Shown in pieces: positions 18,876 through 27,576 of a DNA stretch of 64,000 bases. Below the pieces are notes generated by a model that was not told the origin of the DNA, did no database searches, and saw only the letters and a list, made by a program, of their open reading frames with translations. How positions within the stretch are numbered: position 1 is the first letter of the stretch; every line of letters begins with the position of its first letter. The position numbers and the translations under genes are program-made. This DNA comes from Halomonas lysinitropha (lineage in GTDB: Bacteria; Pseudomonadota; Gammaproteobacteria; Pseudomonadales; Halomonadaceae): NCBI RefSeq assembly GCF_902500215.1, contig NZ_CABVOU010000039.1, positions 62,001 to 126,000 on the forward strand, read 5' to 3'.

Positions 18876-18992
18876 ATGTATCTGGATGACGCCGTGATTT
18901 TCGGACTTGTAACCGTCGCGATGATGGTCGCATTCATGGGAGGTTGGGTCGCATTCATCGTTCGTGACCACCATCGCAAGAAGAAGCACTGA
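18876..18992 (+). CDS. ccoM: Single-helix membrane peptide, probable cbb3 oxidase subunit CcoM
   Basis: A 38-residue peptide with one transmembrane helix (VIFGLVTVAMMVAFMGGWVA) and a basic cytoplasmic tail (RDHHRKKKH). The start has CGGGAGGA upstream. The pattern of a short acidic N-terminus (MYLDD), a helix with a Gly-Gly near its end and a D-H-K-rich tail is like CcoM, the small extra subunit described in the cbb3 cytochrome c oxidase of Pseudomonas stutzeri. This match is from memory and was not aligned. The upstream Anr/FNR-like sites fit a gene switched on at low oxygen, and a strong terminator follows at 19042-19071, so it is a one-gene transcript. The main cco genes are not in this window. 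The alternative is an unrelated small membrane peptide. Confidence 0.7.
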   Translation: MYLDDAVIFGLVTVAMMVAFMGGWVAFIVRDHHRKKKH

Positions 18993-19041
18993 TCCAGCCG
19001 CTTCAAGAGTCGTCAGGGGAGGGGGGAGCTTTCCCCCCAGT

Positions 19042-19071
19042 AGCCGACCCGCTTGGGTCGGCTTTTTTTTT
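19042..19071 (+). terminator. Rho-independent terminator after the ccoM-like gene
   Basis: Nine-base arms AGCCGACCC (19042-19050) and GGGTCGGCT (19055-19063) enclose a GCTT loop and are followed by nine T residues (19063-19071). A second G/C hairpin (GGGGGG-AGCTTT-CCCCCC, 19021-19038) lies immediately upstream. Confidence 0.92.
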
Positions 19072-19125
19072 CTGCGGGGGCCAACAAGGTAGCGATGGTG
19101 AGCTGACGAGGTGCCCTGCGCTTCG

Positions 19126-19995
19126 CTACCTGGTGGGTATCGGCGCTGCCAGATAGCGGAACATGAAGTCCAGTGCTGGCCCGAGGCTGGCTCGCCATAC
19201 CCGCCAGCTGTGGCCACCCGAGAATACCTCGAGCGGCACCTGGCCAGGCTGGTGCACTTCCAGTGCCGCCTGCAGCCGACGGGCATGGCCCACGGCATCA
19301 AAAACATCGCGGTTGCCGGCGCTTAGATAGAGCGGTACGACGTAATCCTGCCCAAGGTAGCGGTCGAGGCGCGCAGGGTAGTTGAGCCGTTGCCATAGGT
19401 CGGCGTCGAAGCGCTTGTCCGGGGTCAGGAAGGCGGGATGCTCCCGGGCCGTGGAGTTGGTGGGCGGCAGCGGGTAGTAGCTGGCTGGACTCAAGGCCGC
19501 AGCGGCGGCGAACAGCTCGGGCCGCTCGAGAGCGAAGTTGACGGTGCCGTAGCCGCCGGCGGAGAGGCCGGCAATACCCCGCCATTCGCGCTTCGGCACT
19601 ACGCGCCATACGAACTCCACATGGGGGAGCAGGTCTTCCAGGAAAGCGGTGCCGGCCGGTTCGTTATGGCCGTCGACCCACCAGCTCCGGCTGCCGGGCA
19701 TCACGATCACCGCCGGGGGGATCCGGCCCTGGCGGATCATGCGGTCGGCAATCTTCTTCAGCGCTCCGCGGGTCATCCAGTCGCGGTCGTTGCCGAACGA
19801 GCCGTGCAGCAGGTAGATAACCGGGTAGTCAAGCCCAGAGTCATGATAACCATCAGGCAGGTACAGGGTGTAAGGGTAGTCGCGCTGCAGCGTATCGGAG
19901 TGGAAACGGTGATGGGATATTTGGCTGGCCAGCGCCTGGCCGGCTAGCATCAGGAGCATCAGGATCGTCAGTGTGCAGCGTCTGGCTGCCGACAT
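19126..19995 (-). CDS. Exported alpha/beta-hydrolase esterase (esterase D / antigen 85 type)
   Basis: A 289-residue protein of the putative-esterase family (PF00756 type). It has a signal peptide (residues 1-23, ending ALA). The oxyanion region is YLLHGSFGNDRDW and the nucleophile elbow is GIAGLSAGGYG (Ser near residue 144). A catalytic Asp is likely in SAGNRDVFDAVGH and the His in FSGGHSWRVW. All three catalytic residues are therefore present. Family members cleave carboxyl esters or transfer acyl groups; the substrate cannot be read from sequence. It is divergent from the acyltransferase gene (130-base gap), a pairing that may hint at opposite actions on acyl groups of a surface sugar; this is speculative. 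Confidence 0.8.
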   Translation of the reverse strand: MSAARRCTLTILMLLMLAGQALASQISHHRFHSDTLQRDYPYTLYLPDGYHDSGLDYPVIYLLHGSFGNDRDWMTRGALKKIADRMIRQGRIPPAVIVMPGSRSWWVDGHNEPAGTAFLEDLLPHVEFVWRVVPKREWRGIAGLSAGGYGTVNFALERPELFAAAAALSPASYYPLPPTNSTAREHPAFLTPDKRFDADLWQRLNYPARLDRYLGQDYVVPLYLSAGNRDVFDAVGHARRLQAALEVHQPGQVPLEVFSGGHSWRVWRASLGPALDFMFRYLAAPIPTR

Positions 19996-20124
19996 ATCAA
20001 GTCCCTCCCTGTGCGCGTATGGGTTGCCAGTTTCCGATCTAGGGAATTCATGCCCACTCTCACGGTCCGACTACGGGCCCGGCATGGGCGTTCAACCCAC
20101 GCGAGCATGGCAGAGACCTGATAC

Positions 20125-21144
20125 ATGCAACGCATCGAAGAAATCTACTGGCTGCGTGCCTACGGCTGCCTGGCGGTGTTCAGCTTCCACCTCCTTGATC
20201 ACCTTAACCAGCGCGTGGACAACCTGGCCACCGATCTGGCCCGTATCCCCACGGTGCTTGGCACCCCGATCTTCATCTTCATCTCGGTCTTCCTGTTTTC
20301 GATGCGCTATGGGCGCAACATTCCCGGGGGCTTTCTGGGTAGCCGAGTGAAGTACGTGATGGTCCCCTACCTGATCTACGGCCTGGCTTACTCGATGGCA
20401 GAGTTCCTGCGCCTGCGTGAGACCGGTTCGGATGCCGGCCTCGTGGAGATCGTGCGCGAGTACCTGCTCTACGCCGGCTGGCATGGCTACTTCCTGATCA
20501 TTGCTGCCCAGTTCTACGCCCTGTACTGGCTCTATGGCCGCCTGCATCTCGAACGCTGGCTGCCCAGCACACCTTGGCTGGTGATCGGCAGCCTGATCAG
20601 CATGGCGTGGTGGGGCTATTGGCAGTGGAGCAGCGCGCTGCCCCCGGGCTATCTGCACTGGATCGCGCCGCTGGGCTGGCTCTACCTTTTCTTCCTGGCG
20701 CTGGTACTGGTGCGCCATTACCATGATCGCCCCGAGGCGCGTCCGCCCTGGCTGGTGGCGCTGAGCCGACCCCGCTGGCTTTTTGCTCTGGTCGGCCTGG
20801 TCGTTCTGCTATCGCTGCCCGGCTGGGTCGAATACTCCTCCAAGGAAGTCTGGGTCGTGCCCTTGTTCCTGCTCTTCACACTCTGGGTGATGAGGACACT
20901 TGGCGGCCGTCGAGCGCCCCTCCTGGTGAAACGCCTCAACGAGTTCTCCTTCGGCATCTACCTGGCCCACCCGATGTTCTTCAACCTGGTGGACCTGTTG
21001 GACTCCGACCAGCGACTGCCGCTGGGACTCTATTTGATGGCCCTGGCCGTGGTGGGCATGGCCGGTTCCATCGTCTGGAACCTGGCGGTCAACCGCTTTG
21101 AGTGGGGCGGGCTGCTTTTCGGCAAGCGACTGCAAGTAGCCTGA
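20125..21144 (+). CDS. Acyltransferase 3 family membrane protein
   Basis: A 339-residue integral membrane protein of the acyltransferase 3 (OafA/NodX/WcaH) family, with about 10 hydrophobic helices. The family's N-terminal signature is EIYWLRAYGCLAVFSFHLLDH, whose Arg and His correspond to the conserved catalytic residues (the usual RxxA...H pattern). The C-terminal FSFGIYLAHPMFFNLVDLL is also typical. Such enzymes acetylate or acylate periplasmic or surface glycans. It has no partner SGNH domain. The start at 20125 is the only reasonable ATG. Downstream, a near-perfect palindrome at 21169-21194 could act as a terminator. Confidence 0.82.
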   Translation: MQRIEEIYWLRAYGCLAVFSFHLLDHLNQRVDNLATDLARIPTVLGTPIFIFISVFLFSMRYGRNIPGGFLGSRVKYVMVPYLIYGLAYSMAEFLRLRETGSDAGLVEIVREYLLYAGWHGYFLIIAAQFYALYWLYGRLHLERWLPSTPWLVIGSLISMAWWGYWQWSSALPPGYLHWIAPLGWLYLFFLALVLVRHYHDRPEARPPWLVALSRPRWLFALVGLVVLLSLPGWVEYSSKEVWVVPLFLLFTLWVMRTLGGRRAPLLVKRLNEFSFGIYLAHPMFFNLVDLLDSDQRLPLGLYLMALAVVGMAGSIVWNLAVNRFEWGGLLFGKRLQVA

Positions 21145-21339
21145 TACACGGCGAAGTCGGCAGACTCCGCGGCGCAGTCTGCAGACTGCGCCGCCGATCA
21201 CCTGGCGAATCCGGGTTCTACTTCCGACCCGGGCACCCCGGCTGAAGAGCCCGGCTTCGGTAACGGCATGGAGCCGATGCCCAACAGTGAAGGTGCCCCC
21301 CAGCCCGATGAGCAGAGTGAGAGGAGGTTCCTTCGCCGC
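21145..21339. other. Intergenic region with a 24-base palindrome
   Basis: The 195-base gap between the convergent acyltransferase and lytic transglycosylase genes has no credible coding sequence. At 21169-21194 it carries an almost perfect inverted repeat (arms GCGGCGCAGTCT and AGACTGCGCCGC around a central GC). A short relative of the arm (GGCAGACTCCGC) lies just upstream. Further on, the near-repeated CCCGGCT blocks at 21238-21262 could form a weaker hairpin. A role in ending both transcripts is likely but unproven. Confidence 0.5.
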
Positions 21340-22080
21340 TCAGCGCTCGGCGGTGTTGCGTATCGGGGCGGAGCTCGTCGGCGACCAGTGACGGGTCAGG
21401 GCTTGCATCACCCGCTCGGGGTACCAGGTCTTGCCCAGGCTGCCGTTGTAGCGCGCCAGCGCCCGGGTTAGGTCGCCGTCTTCCACGGCCAGGTAGTGGG
21501 CCAGTATCGTGCAGCCATAGCGCAGGTTGCGCCGCGGGTCCTGGAGGTCGTCGGCCGGCAGGCCCAGCTCGCGGATCCAGAATGGCATGATCTGCATCAG
21601 CCCCACGGCGCCAGCCGAGGAAACGGCCTCGGCCTTGAAGGCGCTCTCCACTTGGATCACCGCCAGCACCAGCTCCGGCGCGAGGCCGGCCAGCCGCGCC
21701 TCATGGTGGATGCGGCCGAGCAGTTCGCGACGCCTTGCCGGATCCGGCAGGTAGCGGGCAAGGCGCGGCTCCATGTCGTTGAGCCACTGGCGGGCCGCCC
21801 AGATCTCGGCGGCCGACACGGGTGCTCCGCGGATGCTGTCGAGGGTGTCGCGCAGGCTGGCGGGCGTCTCCGGTAGGGCCCGCACCCTTGGTGCGGGCCG
21901 CTCGGGCGACAGCGAGGCGGGCAGGGCGGCGATGAAGCCTCCGCTGCTCTGGGCCAGTGCTGTGGTGGCCCAGAGGCAGCAGGCCACCGCCAGGGCGGCC
22001 CGGGAGCCCTTAGCGAGCGACCTTCTCGCCCAGGAAGTCGAGAATCTGCTCGGCCGGTACCATGGTAGCGTCACTGTCAC
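21340..22080 (-). CDS. Lytic transglycosylase (SLT domain), exported
   Basis: Cleaves peptidoglycan between MurNAc and GlcNAc to form 1,6-anhydro-MurNAc. Up to 246 residues: an N-terminal export signal (hydrophobic stretch [16 protein letters not shown]), a helical region, then the SLT domain. The catalytic Glu is in [19 protein letters not shown], followed by [14 protein letters not shown] and the C-terminal [15 protein letters not shown] that lines the groove. The start is uncertain: the longest frame begins with a GTG at 22080, 71 bases inside the end of proS, giving a signal peptide with a long basic N-region. It follows proS on the same strand and may be translationally coupled to it. 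Confidence 0.82.
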   Translation of the reverse strand: MTVTLPWYRPSRFSTSWARRSLAKGSRAALAVACCLWATTALAQSSGGFIAALPASLSPERPAPRVRALPETPASLRDTLDSIRGAPVSAAEIWAARQWLNDMEPRLARYLPDPARRRELLGRIHHEARLAGLAPELVLAVIQVESAFKAEAVSSAGAVGLMQIMPFWIRELGLPADDLQDPRRNLRYGCTILAHYLAVEDGDLTRALARYNGSLGKTWYPERVMQALTRHWSPTSSAPIRNTAER

Positions 22081-23731
22081 GGCGTCCCTTGTACTCCAGT
22101 TCCCCCTTGTCCAGGCCGCGGTCGCCGATCACCAGGCGGTGGGGAATGCCCATCAGCTCGTGGTCGGCGAACCGCACGCCGGGGCGCAGGTCGCGGTCGT
22201 CCAGCAGCACCTCGAAGCCGGCGGCAGTGAGAGCCTGATACAGCCGCTCGGACTCCTCGCGAACCCGCTGCGACTTGTGGGCGTTCATCGGCACCATCGC
22301 GATCTGGAAGGGAGCGATGGCCTCGGGCCAGATGATACCGGCGTCGTCGTGGTTCTGTTCGATGGCGGCGGCCACGACGCGGGTTACCCCAATACCATAG
22401 CAGCCCATCCAGGGGTGCACGGCACGACCTTCGTCGCCGAGTACGGTGGCGTTCATCGCTTCGCTGTACTTGCGCCCCAGCTGGAAGACATGGCCGACCT
22501 CGATGCCGCGCTTGATGGCCAGCGTGCCCTTGCCATCCGGCGAGGGGTCGCCCTCCACCACGTTGCGAATGTCCGCGACCTTCGGCAGCGCCGCGTCGCG
22601 CTCCCAGTTGATGCCGAAGTAGTGCTTGCCGTCGACGTTGGCCCCGGCACCGAAATCGCTCATCAGGGCGACCGAGCGGTCGATGATGATCGGCATCTCG
22701 AGGTTCACCGGGCCGAGCGAACCGGGCCCGGCCCCCACGACGGCGCGGATCTCCTCTTCTCCGGCCATGGCCAACGGGGCGGCCACCTCGGGAAGGTTTT
22801 CGGCCTTGACCTCGTTGAGCTCGTGGTCGCCGCGTACCAGCAGGGCCACCAGGCCGCCCTCGGTACCCTGGACCATCAGCGTCTTGAGGGTCTTCTCGAT
22901 GGGTAGGCCGTGCTGCTCCACCAGGGCGGCGATAGTCCTGGCATTCGGGGTGTCGACCAGATGCAGCGCCTCGCTGGGGGCGGGGCGCTGGGCATCGCTG
23001 CCCAGCGGCGCCGGCATTGCCTCGGCCTTCTCCATGTTGGCGGCGTAGTCGGACTCGGTGGAAAAGACGATGTCATCCTCGCCGGAGTCGGCCAGCACAT
23101 GGAACTCGTGGGAGCCCGTGCCGCCGATGGCACCGTTGTCGGCGATCACCGGGCGAAAGTCGAGGCCCAGACGGGTGAAGATCCGCGTGTAGGCGTCGTA
23201 CATCGCCTGGTAGGTTTCCTTGAGGGATGCCTCGTCGACGTGGAAGGAGTAGGCATCCTTCATGATGAATTCGCGGGAACGCATCACCCCGAAGCGCGGC
23301 CGAATCTCGTCGCGGAACTTGGTCTGGATCTGGTAGAAATTGGCCGGCAGCTGCTTGTAGCTGGCGATCTCCTTGCGTACCAGGTCGGTGATCACCTCCT
23401 CGTGGGTAGGCCCGACGCAATAGTCGCGCTCGTGACGATCCTTGAGGCGCAAGAGTTCCGGACCGTACTGTTCCCAGCGGCCGGACTCCTGCCATAGTTC
23501 GGCGGGCTGCACCGCCGGCATCAGCACCTCCTGGGCGCCGGCACGATCCATCTCCTCGCGCACGATGCGCTCGACCTTGCGCAGGGTCTTGATGCCCAGT
23601 GGCAGCCAGGTGTAGAGGCCGGAGGTGAGGCGGCGGATCATCCCTGAGCGCAGCATCAGCTGGTGGCTGACGACCTCGGCATCGGCAGGGGTTTCCTTGA
23701 GGGTGGCGATCAACAGTTGGCTAGCGCGCAT
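22010..23731 (-). CDS. proS: Prolyl-tRNA synthetase
   Basis: Class II aminoacyl-tRNA synthetase charging tRNA-Pro. The 573-residue, bacterial-type protein starts [20 protein letters not shown]. Motif 2 lies in [24 protein letters not shown] and motif 3 in [19 protein letters not shown] full editing (INS) domain lies between motifs 2 and 3 (about residues 230-390), so it should hydrolyse mischarged Ala-tRNA-Pro. The C-terminal anticodon-binding domain carries [21 protein letters not shown]. The ATG at 23731 is used, rather than an in-frame start 105 bases upstream, because the family N-terminus begins there. Confidence 0.96.
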   Translation of the reverse strand: MRASQLLIATLKETPADAEVVSHQLMLRSGMIRRLTSGLYTWLPLGIKTLRKVERIVREEMDRAGAQEVLMPAVQPAELWQESGRWEQYGPELLRLKDRHERDYCVGPTHEEVITDLVRKEIASYKQLPANFYQIQTKFRDEIRPRFGVMRSREFIMKDAYSFHVDEASLKETYQAMYDAYTRIFTRLGLDFRPVIADNGAIGGTGSHEFHVLADSGEDDIVFSTESDYAANMEKAEAMPAPLGSDAQRPAPSEALHLVDTPNARTIAALVEQHGLPIEKTLKTLMVQGTEGGLVALLVRGDHELNEVKAENLPEVAAPLAMAGEEEIRAVVGAGPGSLGPVNLEMPIIIDRSVALMSDFGAGANVDGKHYFGINWERDAALPKVADIRNVVEGDPSPDGKGTLAIKRGIEVGHVFQLGRKYSEAMNATVLGDEGRAVHPWMGCYGIGVTRVVAAAIEQNHDDAGIIWPEAIAPFQIAMVPMNAHKSQRVREESERLYQALTAAGFEVLLDDRDLRPGVRFADHELMGIPHRLVIGDRGLDKGELEYKGRRDSDATMVPAEQILDFLGEKVAR

Positions 23732-23872
23732 GGGTCCGGCGGTTCCTCGAGCGTGTTCGTACGGGTGACGGAAGCGGGGCCGCGCAGGTCGGCGGCAATG
23801 ATCGAGCATTGTACGGCCCGCTGCCCAAGGCGGCAAAAGCTTGTGTTTCCTCGACGTTCCCGCGGGCCTTGA

Positions 23873-24628
23873 TCAGCCCTCCAACAGCAGCAGGCGCACC
23901 AGCATGCCCAGCACCAGGGTGGTGGAGACGCTGAGCAGAGTACCCAGCAGCACGTATTCGGTGAGCTTGCGGTCGCGGGTGTCCCGCAGGTCACCGAAGC
24001 GCAGTACCGACTTGGCGGCGAGCAGGAAGCCCACGGCGGTGAGCTGGTCCAGCAGCACCAGGGTCAGCACCAGCAGCCGTTCCAGCACGCCGATGCGCGC
24101 TCCGGCGCTGGCCAGGGTGCCGGTCTCCTCGAGCTGCGCGCTCCAGCGCCGCATGACCAGGGCGATGGCGATTGACAGCGGGCGCGTCACCAGCAGGTAG
24201 GCGGCCGCCATGCCCAGCACCGTCGGTGACGTGAGCCAGGCGGCGAGCTCGCGCAGGGGAGCCAGGCTGCCGAGCCACGCCAACCAGAGCCCCAGCAGCA
24301 CCAGCAGGTGGCAGGCCTGGTCGAGCAGGAACCAGCGCAGTTCACCGGCCGGTAATCGGGCCTTGGCCAGGTCGATCAGCCAGTGGGTGACGGCTATCAC
24401 CAGGGCACCGAGCAGCACCGCGGTCAGCCCCCGGGGCATGGCCGTGGCTGCCACCAGCAGTACGCCGCCGGCGAGCAGACCATGGACCAGGGCGTGCTGC
24501 AGCAGGCACGGGGAGCGCTGGCGCAGCCGATAGCGCTCCTCCACCCAGGTACGCGGTTGCAGCAGGAAGTCGCCGACCAGGTGGCCCAATATCAGGCCCA
24601 TCAAGAGCGAGAGAGCATCGGGACTCAT
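23873..24628 (-). CDS. DUF3307 family membrane protein
   Basis: A 251-residue inner-membrane protein with about 7 hydrophobic helices. The N-terminus LLMGLILGHLVGDFLLQP and the helix containing LIDLAKARLP mark the DUF3307 family, whose function is unknown. The pair DUF3307-SatD occurs together in several bacteria. Here the ATG overlaps the satD stop (ATGA, 24625-24628), so the two are cotranslated and their products are likely to work together. Control probably comes from the operator array upstream of satD. Confidence 0.75.
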   Translation of the reverse strand: MSPDALSLLMGLILGHLVGDFLLQPRTWVEERYRLRQRSPCLLQHALVHGLLAGGVLLVAATAMPRGLTAVLLGALVIAVTHWLIDLAKARLPAGELRWFLLDQACHLLVLLGLWLAWLGSLAPLRELAAWLTSPTVLGMAAAYLLVTRPLSIAIALVMRRWSAQLEETGTLASAGARIGVLERLLVLTLVLLDQLTAVGFLLAAKSVLRFGDLRDTRDRKLTEYVLLGTLLSVSTTLVLGMLVRLLLLEG

Positions 24629-25260
24629 GGTGAGGCTTCCTCGTCAGCGAGTCGCTGGCTCAGGTAGGCGAGGGTGTCGGAGAGCAGGGCCCAGCGAGCG
24701 GCGCGCAGGCGCTTGTGCACGCTGGGCTGGCGGATACCCAGTCGCTCGGCCAGGGCCTGCTGGGAGGCGTCGTAACGAAGACTCAGGCCGACGACTTCGG
24801 CGGAGTAGGGCGACCAGCCATCGAGCATGTCGTCGATGAAGCGGACCAGCAGGGTGAGGCCTGGATCCTCGGGGGCCTCCAGTCGGGTCAATGTCAGGTG
24901 GGCGGTGGTGTCGGCCAGGGCATCCAGGGCGCGACCCGAGGCCACGAAGGTGGCACCGTCGGCCTCCGCGATGCCCCGCTCCGCCGGGCCGATCGCCACG
25001 GCGATGCGGGCATCCCAGCGCTGGTCCGGCTCGGAATGCTCGATCAGCGATGCTCGCAGCGCCACGGCCGCCTCCATGGCCGGCGCCGCCCGGGGCAGGG
25101 CGAGCTGGAAGCCGTCGCCGCGGAAACGTTCGCCGTGGCCGCCATGCCGGTCGGCCAGCTCGGCCAGGCTGTCATCCAGCAGCCGATAGAGGCGAGGTCG
25201 GTCGTCGATCTTGCGCGAGTCGATCACGTCGCCGGTCAGCACGGCCATTCGCGGTGGCAT
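24625..25260 (-). CDS. SatD family protein with C-terminal helix-turn-helix
   Basis: A 211-residue protein of the SatD family (named after a gene of the streptococcal sat locus; biochemical role unknown). The N-terminal half (VLTGDVIDSRKIDDR, GHGERFRGDGFQLAL, RIAVAIGP) looks like the nucleotide-cyclase/GGDEF-like ferredoxin fold reported for such proteins. The C-terminus has a sigma-70 region 4-like HTH (ASQQALAERLGIRQPSVHKR). A strong Shine-Dalgarno AGGAGGATC precedes the ATG at 25260. Directly upstream lie three ATAGCC-N6-GGCTAT operators at 29-base spacing. The simplest reading is that this protein binds them through its HTH and controls its own operon. Confidence 0.75.
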   Translation of the reverse strand: MPPRMAVLTGDVIDSRKIDDRPRLYRLLDDSLAELADRHGGHGERFRGDGFQLALPRAAPAMEAAVALRASLIEHSEPDQRWDARIAVAIGPAERGIAEADGATFVASGRALDALADTTAHLTLTRLEAPEDPGLTLLVRFIDDMLDGWSPYSAEVVGLSLRYDASQQALAERLGIRQPSVHKRLRAARWALLSDTLAYLSQRLADEEASP

Positions 25261-25290
25261 GGCAGATCCTCCTGGGTACTCCCCTCAAGT

Positions 25291-25366
25291 ATAGCCTCCA
25301 AGGGCTATCTTTCCATTTAATAGCCCTTAAAGGTTATACTGATGAGAAATAGCCCAAAAGGGCTAT
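25291..25366 (-). promoter_or_regulatory. Three 18-base operators at 29-base spacing upstream of satD
   Basis: Three copies of the dyad ATAGCC-N6-GGCTAT occur: 25291-25308 (ATAGCCTCCAAGGGCTAT), 25320-25337 (ATAGCCCTTAAAGGTTAT, one arm mismatch) and 25349-25366 (ATAGCCCAAAAGGGCTAT). Their centres are 29 bases apart both times. On the satD strand a -10 (TATACT) sits at 25293-25288, so the first dyad covers the core promoter. The -35 region (25311-25316) is poor. The array ends 7 bases before the stop of the upstream VWA gene. Confidence 0.78.
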
Positions 25367-25373
25367 AAAAGGA

Positions 25374-26564
25374 CTATCGAGCCAGCTCTCGCATGGCGTC
25401 CTCCAGTCCCTCCAGGGTCATGGGGTACATGCGGTCGTCGATCAACTCGCGGATCAACTGGGTGGAATGGGTGAAGTCCCAGGCGCGTTGCGGCATGGGG
25501 TTGAGCCAGGCCAGGCGCGGGAAGTGGTCGACCAGGCGCTTGAGCCAGGCCGCACCGGGCTCGTTGTTGAAGTGCTCCACGCTGCCGCCGGGGTGGGTGA
25601 TCTCGTAGGGCGACATGGCGGCATCACCGACGATGACCACCTGGTAGTCGTCGCCATAGGTGCGCAGCACGTCCATTGTCGGGACGCGCTCGCCATGGCG
25701 CCGGGCCTGGTTGCCGGCATTGCTGCGCCACACTCCCTCGTAGACGCAGTTATGGAAGTAGTAGGCCTCCAGGTGCTTGAACTCCGAGCGTGCGGCCGAG
25801 AAGAGCTCCTCGCAGGTGCGGATGTGATCATCCATGGAACCGCCCACGTCGAGCAGCAGCAGCACCTTGACGGCATTGTGACGCTCGGCACGCATCTGCA
25901 CATTGAGCAGGCCGGCGTCGCGGGCCGTTTCACGGATGGTGGCGTCGACGTCGAATTCCTCTGCGGCCCCCTGGCGGGCGAATTTCCTGAGGCGACGCAG
26001 CGCCATCTTGATATTGCGGGTGCCCAGCTGGAGGCAGTCGTCGTAGTCGCGGAAGCGGCGTTCGTCCCACACCTTGACGGCGCGGCGGTGGCGCGAGCCG
26101 TCCTGGCCGATGCGGATGCCCTCGGGGTTGTAGCCATAGGCGCCGAAGGGACTGGTGCCGCCGGTGCCGATCCACTTGTTGCCGCCGGCGTGGCGCTCCC
26201 CCTGCTCTTCCAGGCGCTGCTTGAAGGTCTCGATCAGCTTCTCGAGGCCACCCAGGGATTCGATCTGGGCCTTCTCCTCCTCGCTGAGCTGCTTCTCGAA
26301 CTCGTGGCGTAGCCAGTCATCGGGAATCATCGCCTCGATGGCGGCGTCGAGGTTTTCCAGCCCCTCGAACCAGGCGGCGAAGGCGCGATCGAAGCGTTCG
26401 AAGTGGCGCTCGTCCTTGACCATCACGGTGCGCGCAAGCTGGTAGAAGGCCTCCATGTCGGCGAACACCACACCGCGCTCCACGACCGCGTGGAGGTCGA
26501 GAAGCTCGCGCAGAGATACCGGCACGCCATGGCGCTTCAGGGTCTCGAAGAGGCTGATGAACAT
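25374..26564 (-). CDS. VWA domain protein (CoxE/YehP-like) paired with a MoxR ATPase
   Basis: A 396-residue protein whose C-terminal half is a von Willebrand factor A domain with a MIDAS site: LLLLDVGGSMDDHIRT gives DxGxS and a Thr follows. The N-terminal half is helical and acidic, with a charged stretch near residues 105-125. The sequence resembles the CoxE-like VWA proteins that work with MoxR AAA+ ATPases as chaperone/metal-insertion pairs (RavA-ViaA or MoxR-CoxE type). The moxR gene ends 3 bases upstream, so the two are one unit. The target complex is unknown. Its 3' end abuts the satD operator array. Confidence 0.8.
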   Translation of the reverse strand: MFISLFETLKRHGVPVSLRELLDLHAVVERGVVFADMEAFYQLARTVMVKDERHFERFDRAFAAWFEGLENLDAAIEAMIPDDWLRHEFEKQLSEEEKAQIESLGGLEKLIETFKQRLEEQGERHAGGNKWIGTGGTSPFGAYGYNPEGIRIGQDGSRHRRAVKVWDERRFRDYDDCLQLGTRNIKMALRRLRKFARQGAAEEFDVDATIRETARDAGLLNVQMRAERHNAVKVLLLLDVGGSMDDHIRTCEELFSAARSEFKHLEAYYFHNCVYEGVWRSNAGNQARRHGERVPTMDVLRTYGDDYQVVIVGDAAMSPYEITHPGGSVEHFNNEPGAAWLKRLVDHFPRLAWLNPMPQRAWDFTHSTQLIRELIDDRMYPMTLEGLEDAMRELAR

Positions 26565-26567
26565 GTC

Positions 26568-27422
26568 TCAGCGCCTCTGGTTGCCCTGGCGACGCATCAT
26601 AAAGGCCAGCCGCTCAAGCAGCGCGGTGTCCTGCTCGTTCTTGACCAGTGCCCCGGCCAGCGGCGGGATCGCCTTCACCGGGTCGCGCTGGTAGAGGGAC
26701 TCCCGGGCCAGCTCATCGGCCATCAGCAGCTTCAGCCAGTCCACCAGCTCCGAGGTGGAGGGCTTCTTCTTGAGGCCCGGGGCCTGGCGCAGGTCGAAAA
26801 ACACCTCCAGGGCCTCGGCAACGAGCTTCGGGGCGATCTCGGGAAAGTGCACGTCGACGATAGCCTGCATGGTCTCGCGATCGGGGAACTCGATGTAGTG
26901 GAAGAAGCAGCGGCGCAGGAAGGCGTCGGGCAGCTCCTTCTCGTTGTTGGAGGTGATCACGATGATTGGCCGGTGGCGGGCGCGAACGGTCTCGCCGGTC
27001 TCGTAGACATGAAACTCCATGCGATCCAGCTCCTGGAGCAGATCGTTGGGGAATTCGATGTCCGCCTTGTCGATCTCGTCGATCAACAGCACCACCCGCT
27101 CATCTGCGGTGAAGGCCTCCCACAGCTTGCCGGGCGCGATGTAGTTGGCGACGTTTTCCACGCCCTCGATGCCGAGCTGGGAGTCGCGCAGGCGGCTCAC
27201 GGCATCGTACTCGTAGAGCCCCTGGGCGGCCTTGGTGGAGGACTTGATGTGCCAGGTGATCAGCCGAGTGCCAATCGAGCCGGCCAGTTCCTCGGCCAGC
27301 AGGGTCTTGCCGGTGCCCGGCTCCCCCTTGATCAGCAGTGGGCGTTCCAGGGTCACGGCGGCATCGACCGCCTGTTTCAGGGCCTCGGTGGCCACATAGG
27401 TGGAAGTGGAATCAAACGCCAT
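26568..27422 (-). CDS. MoxR-type AAA+ ATPase
   Basis: A 284-residue MoxR-family ATPase. Walker A is IKGEPGTGKTLLAEELAGS, Walker B is RVVLLIDEIDKADIEFPN, sensor 1 is IVITSNNEKELPDAFLRRC, and the arginine finger is in that last segment. The C-terminal lid domain has the family's KKKPSTSELVDWLKLL motif. Together with the VWA protein encoded directly downstream it should form a chaperone-like pair that remodels or matures a client complex. The client is not evident; no cox, mox or nor gene lies nearby. It is divergent from the cupin gene with a 154-base gap. Confidence 0.88.
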   Translation of the reverse strand: MAFDSTSTYVATEALKQAVDAAVTLERPLLIKGEPGTGKTLLAEELAGSIGTRLITWHIKSSTKAAQGLYEYDAVSRLRDSQLGIEGVENVANYIAPGKLWEAFTADERVVLLIDEIDKADIEFPNDLLQELDRMEFHVYETGETVRARHRPIIVITSNNEKELPDAFLRRCFFHYIEFPDRETMQAIVDVHFPEIAPKLVAEALEVFFDLRQAPGLKKKPSTSELVDWLKLLMADELARESLYQRDPVKAIPPLAGALVKNEQDTALLERLAFMMRRQGNQRR

Positions 27423-27576
27423 GGGTCGTGCCTCGGCTGGTTCGTCGAAGGGTCAGGAGTCAAACGAGTGTACGGAAGGGCGGGACAGCGGACAAATTCG
27501 GCCAGGTGGCAAATGGACGGATACACTATCCGCGGAACGTCCAGATGTCGACGTGATGGCTGGAAGGAGAGACACA

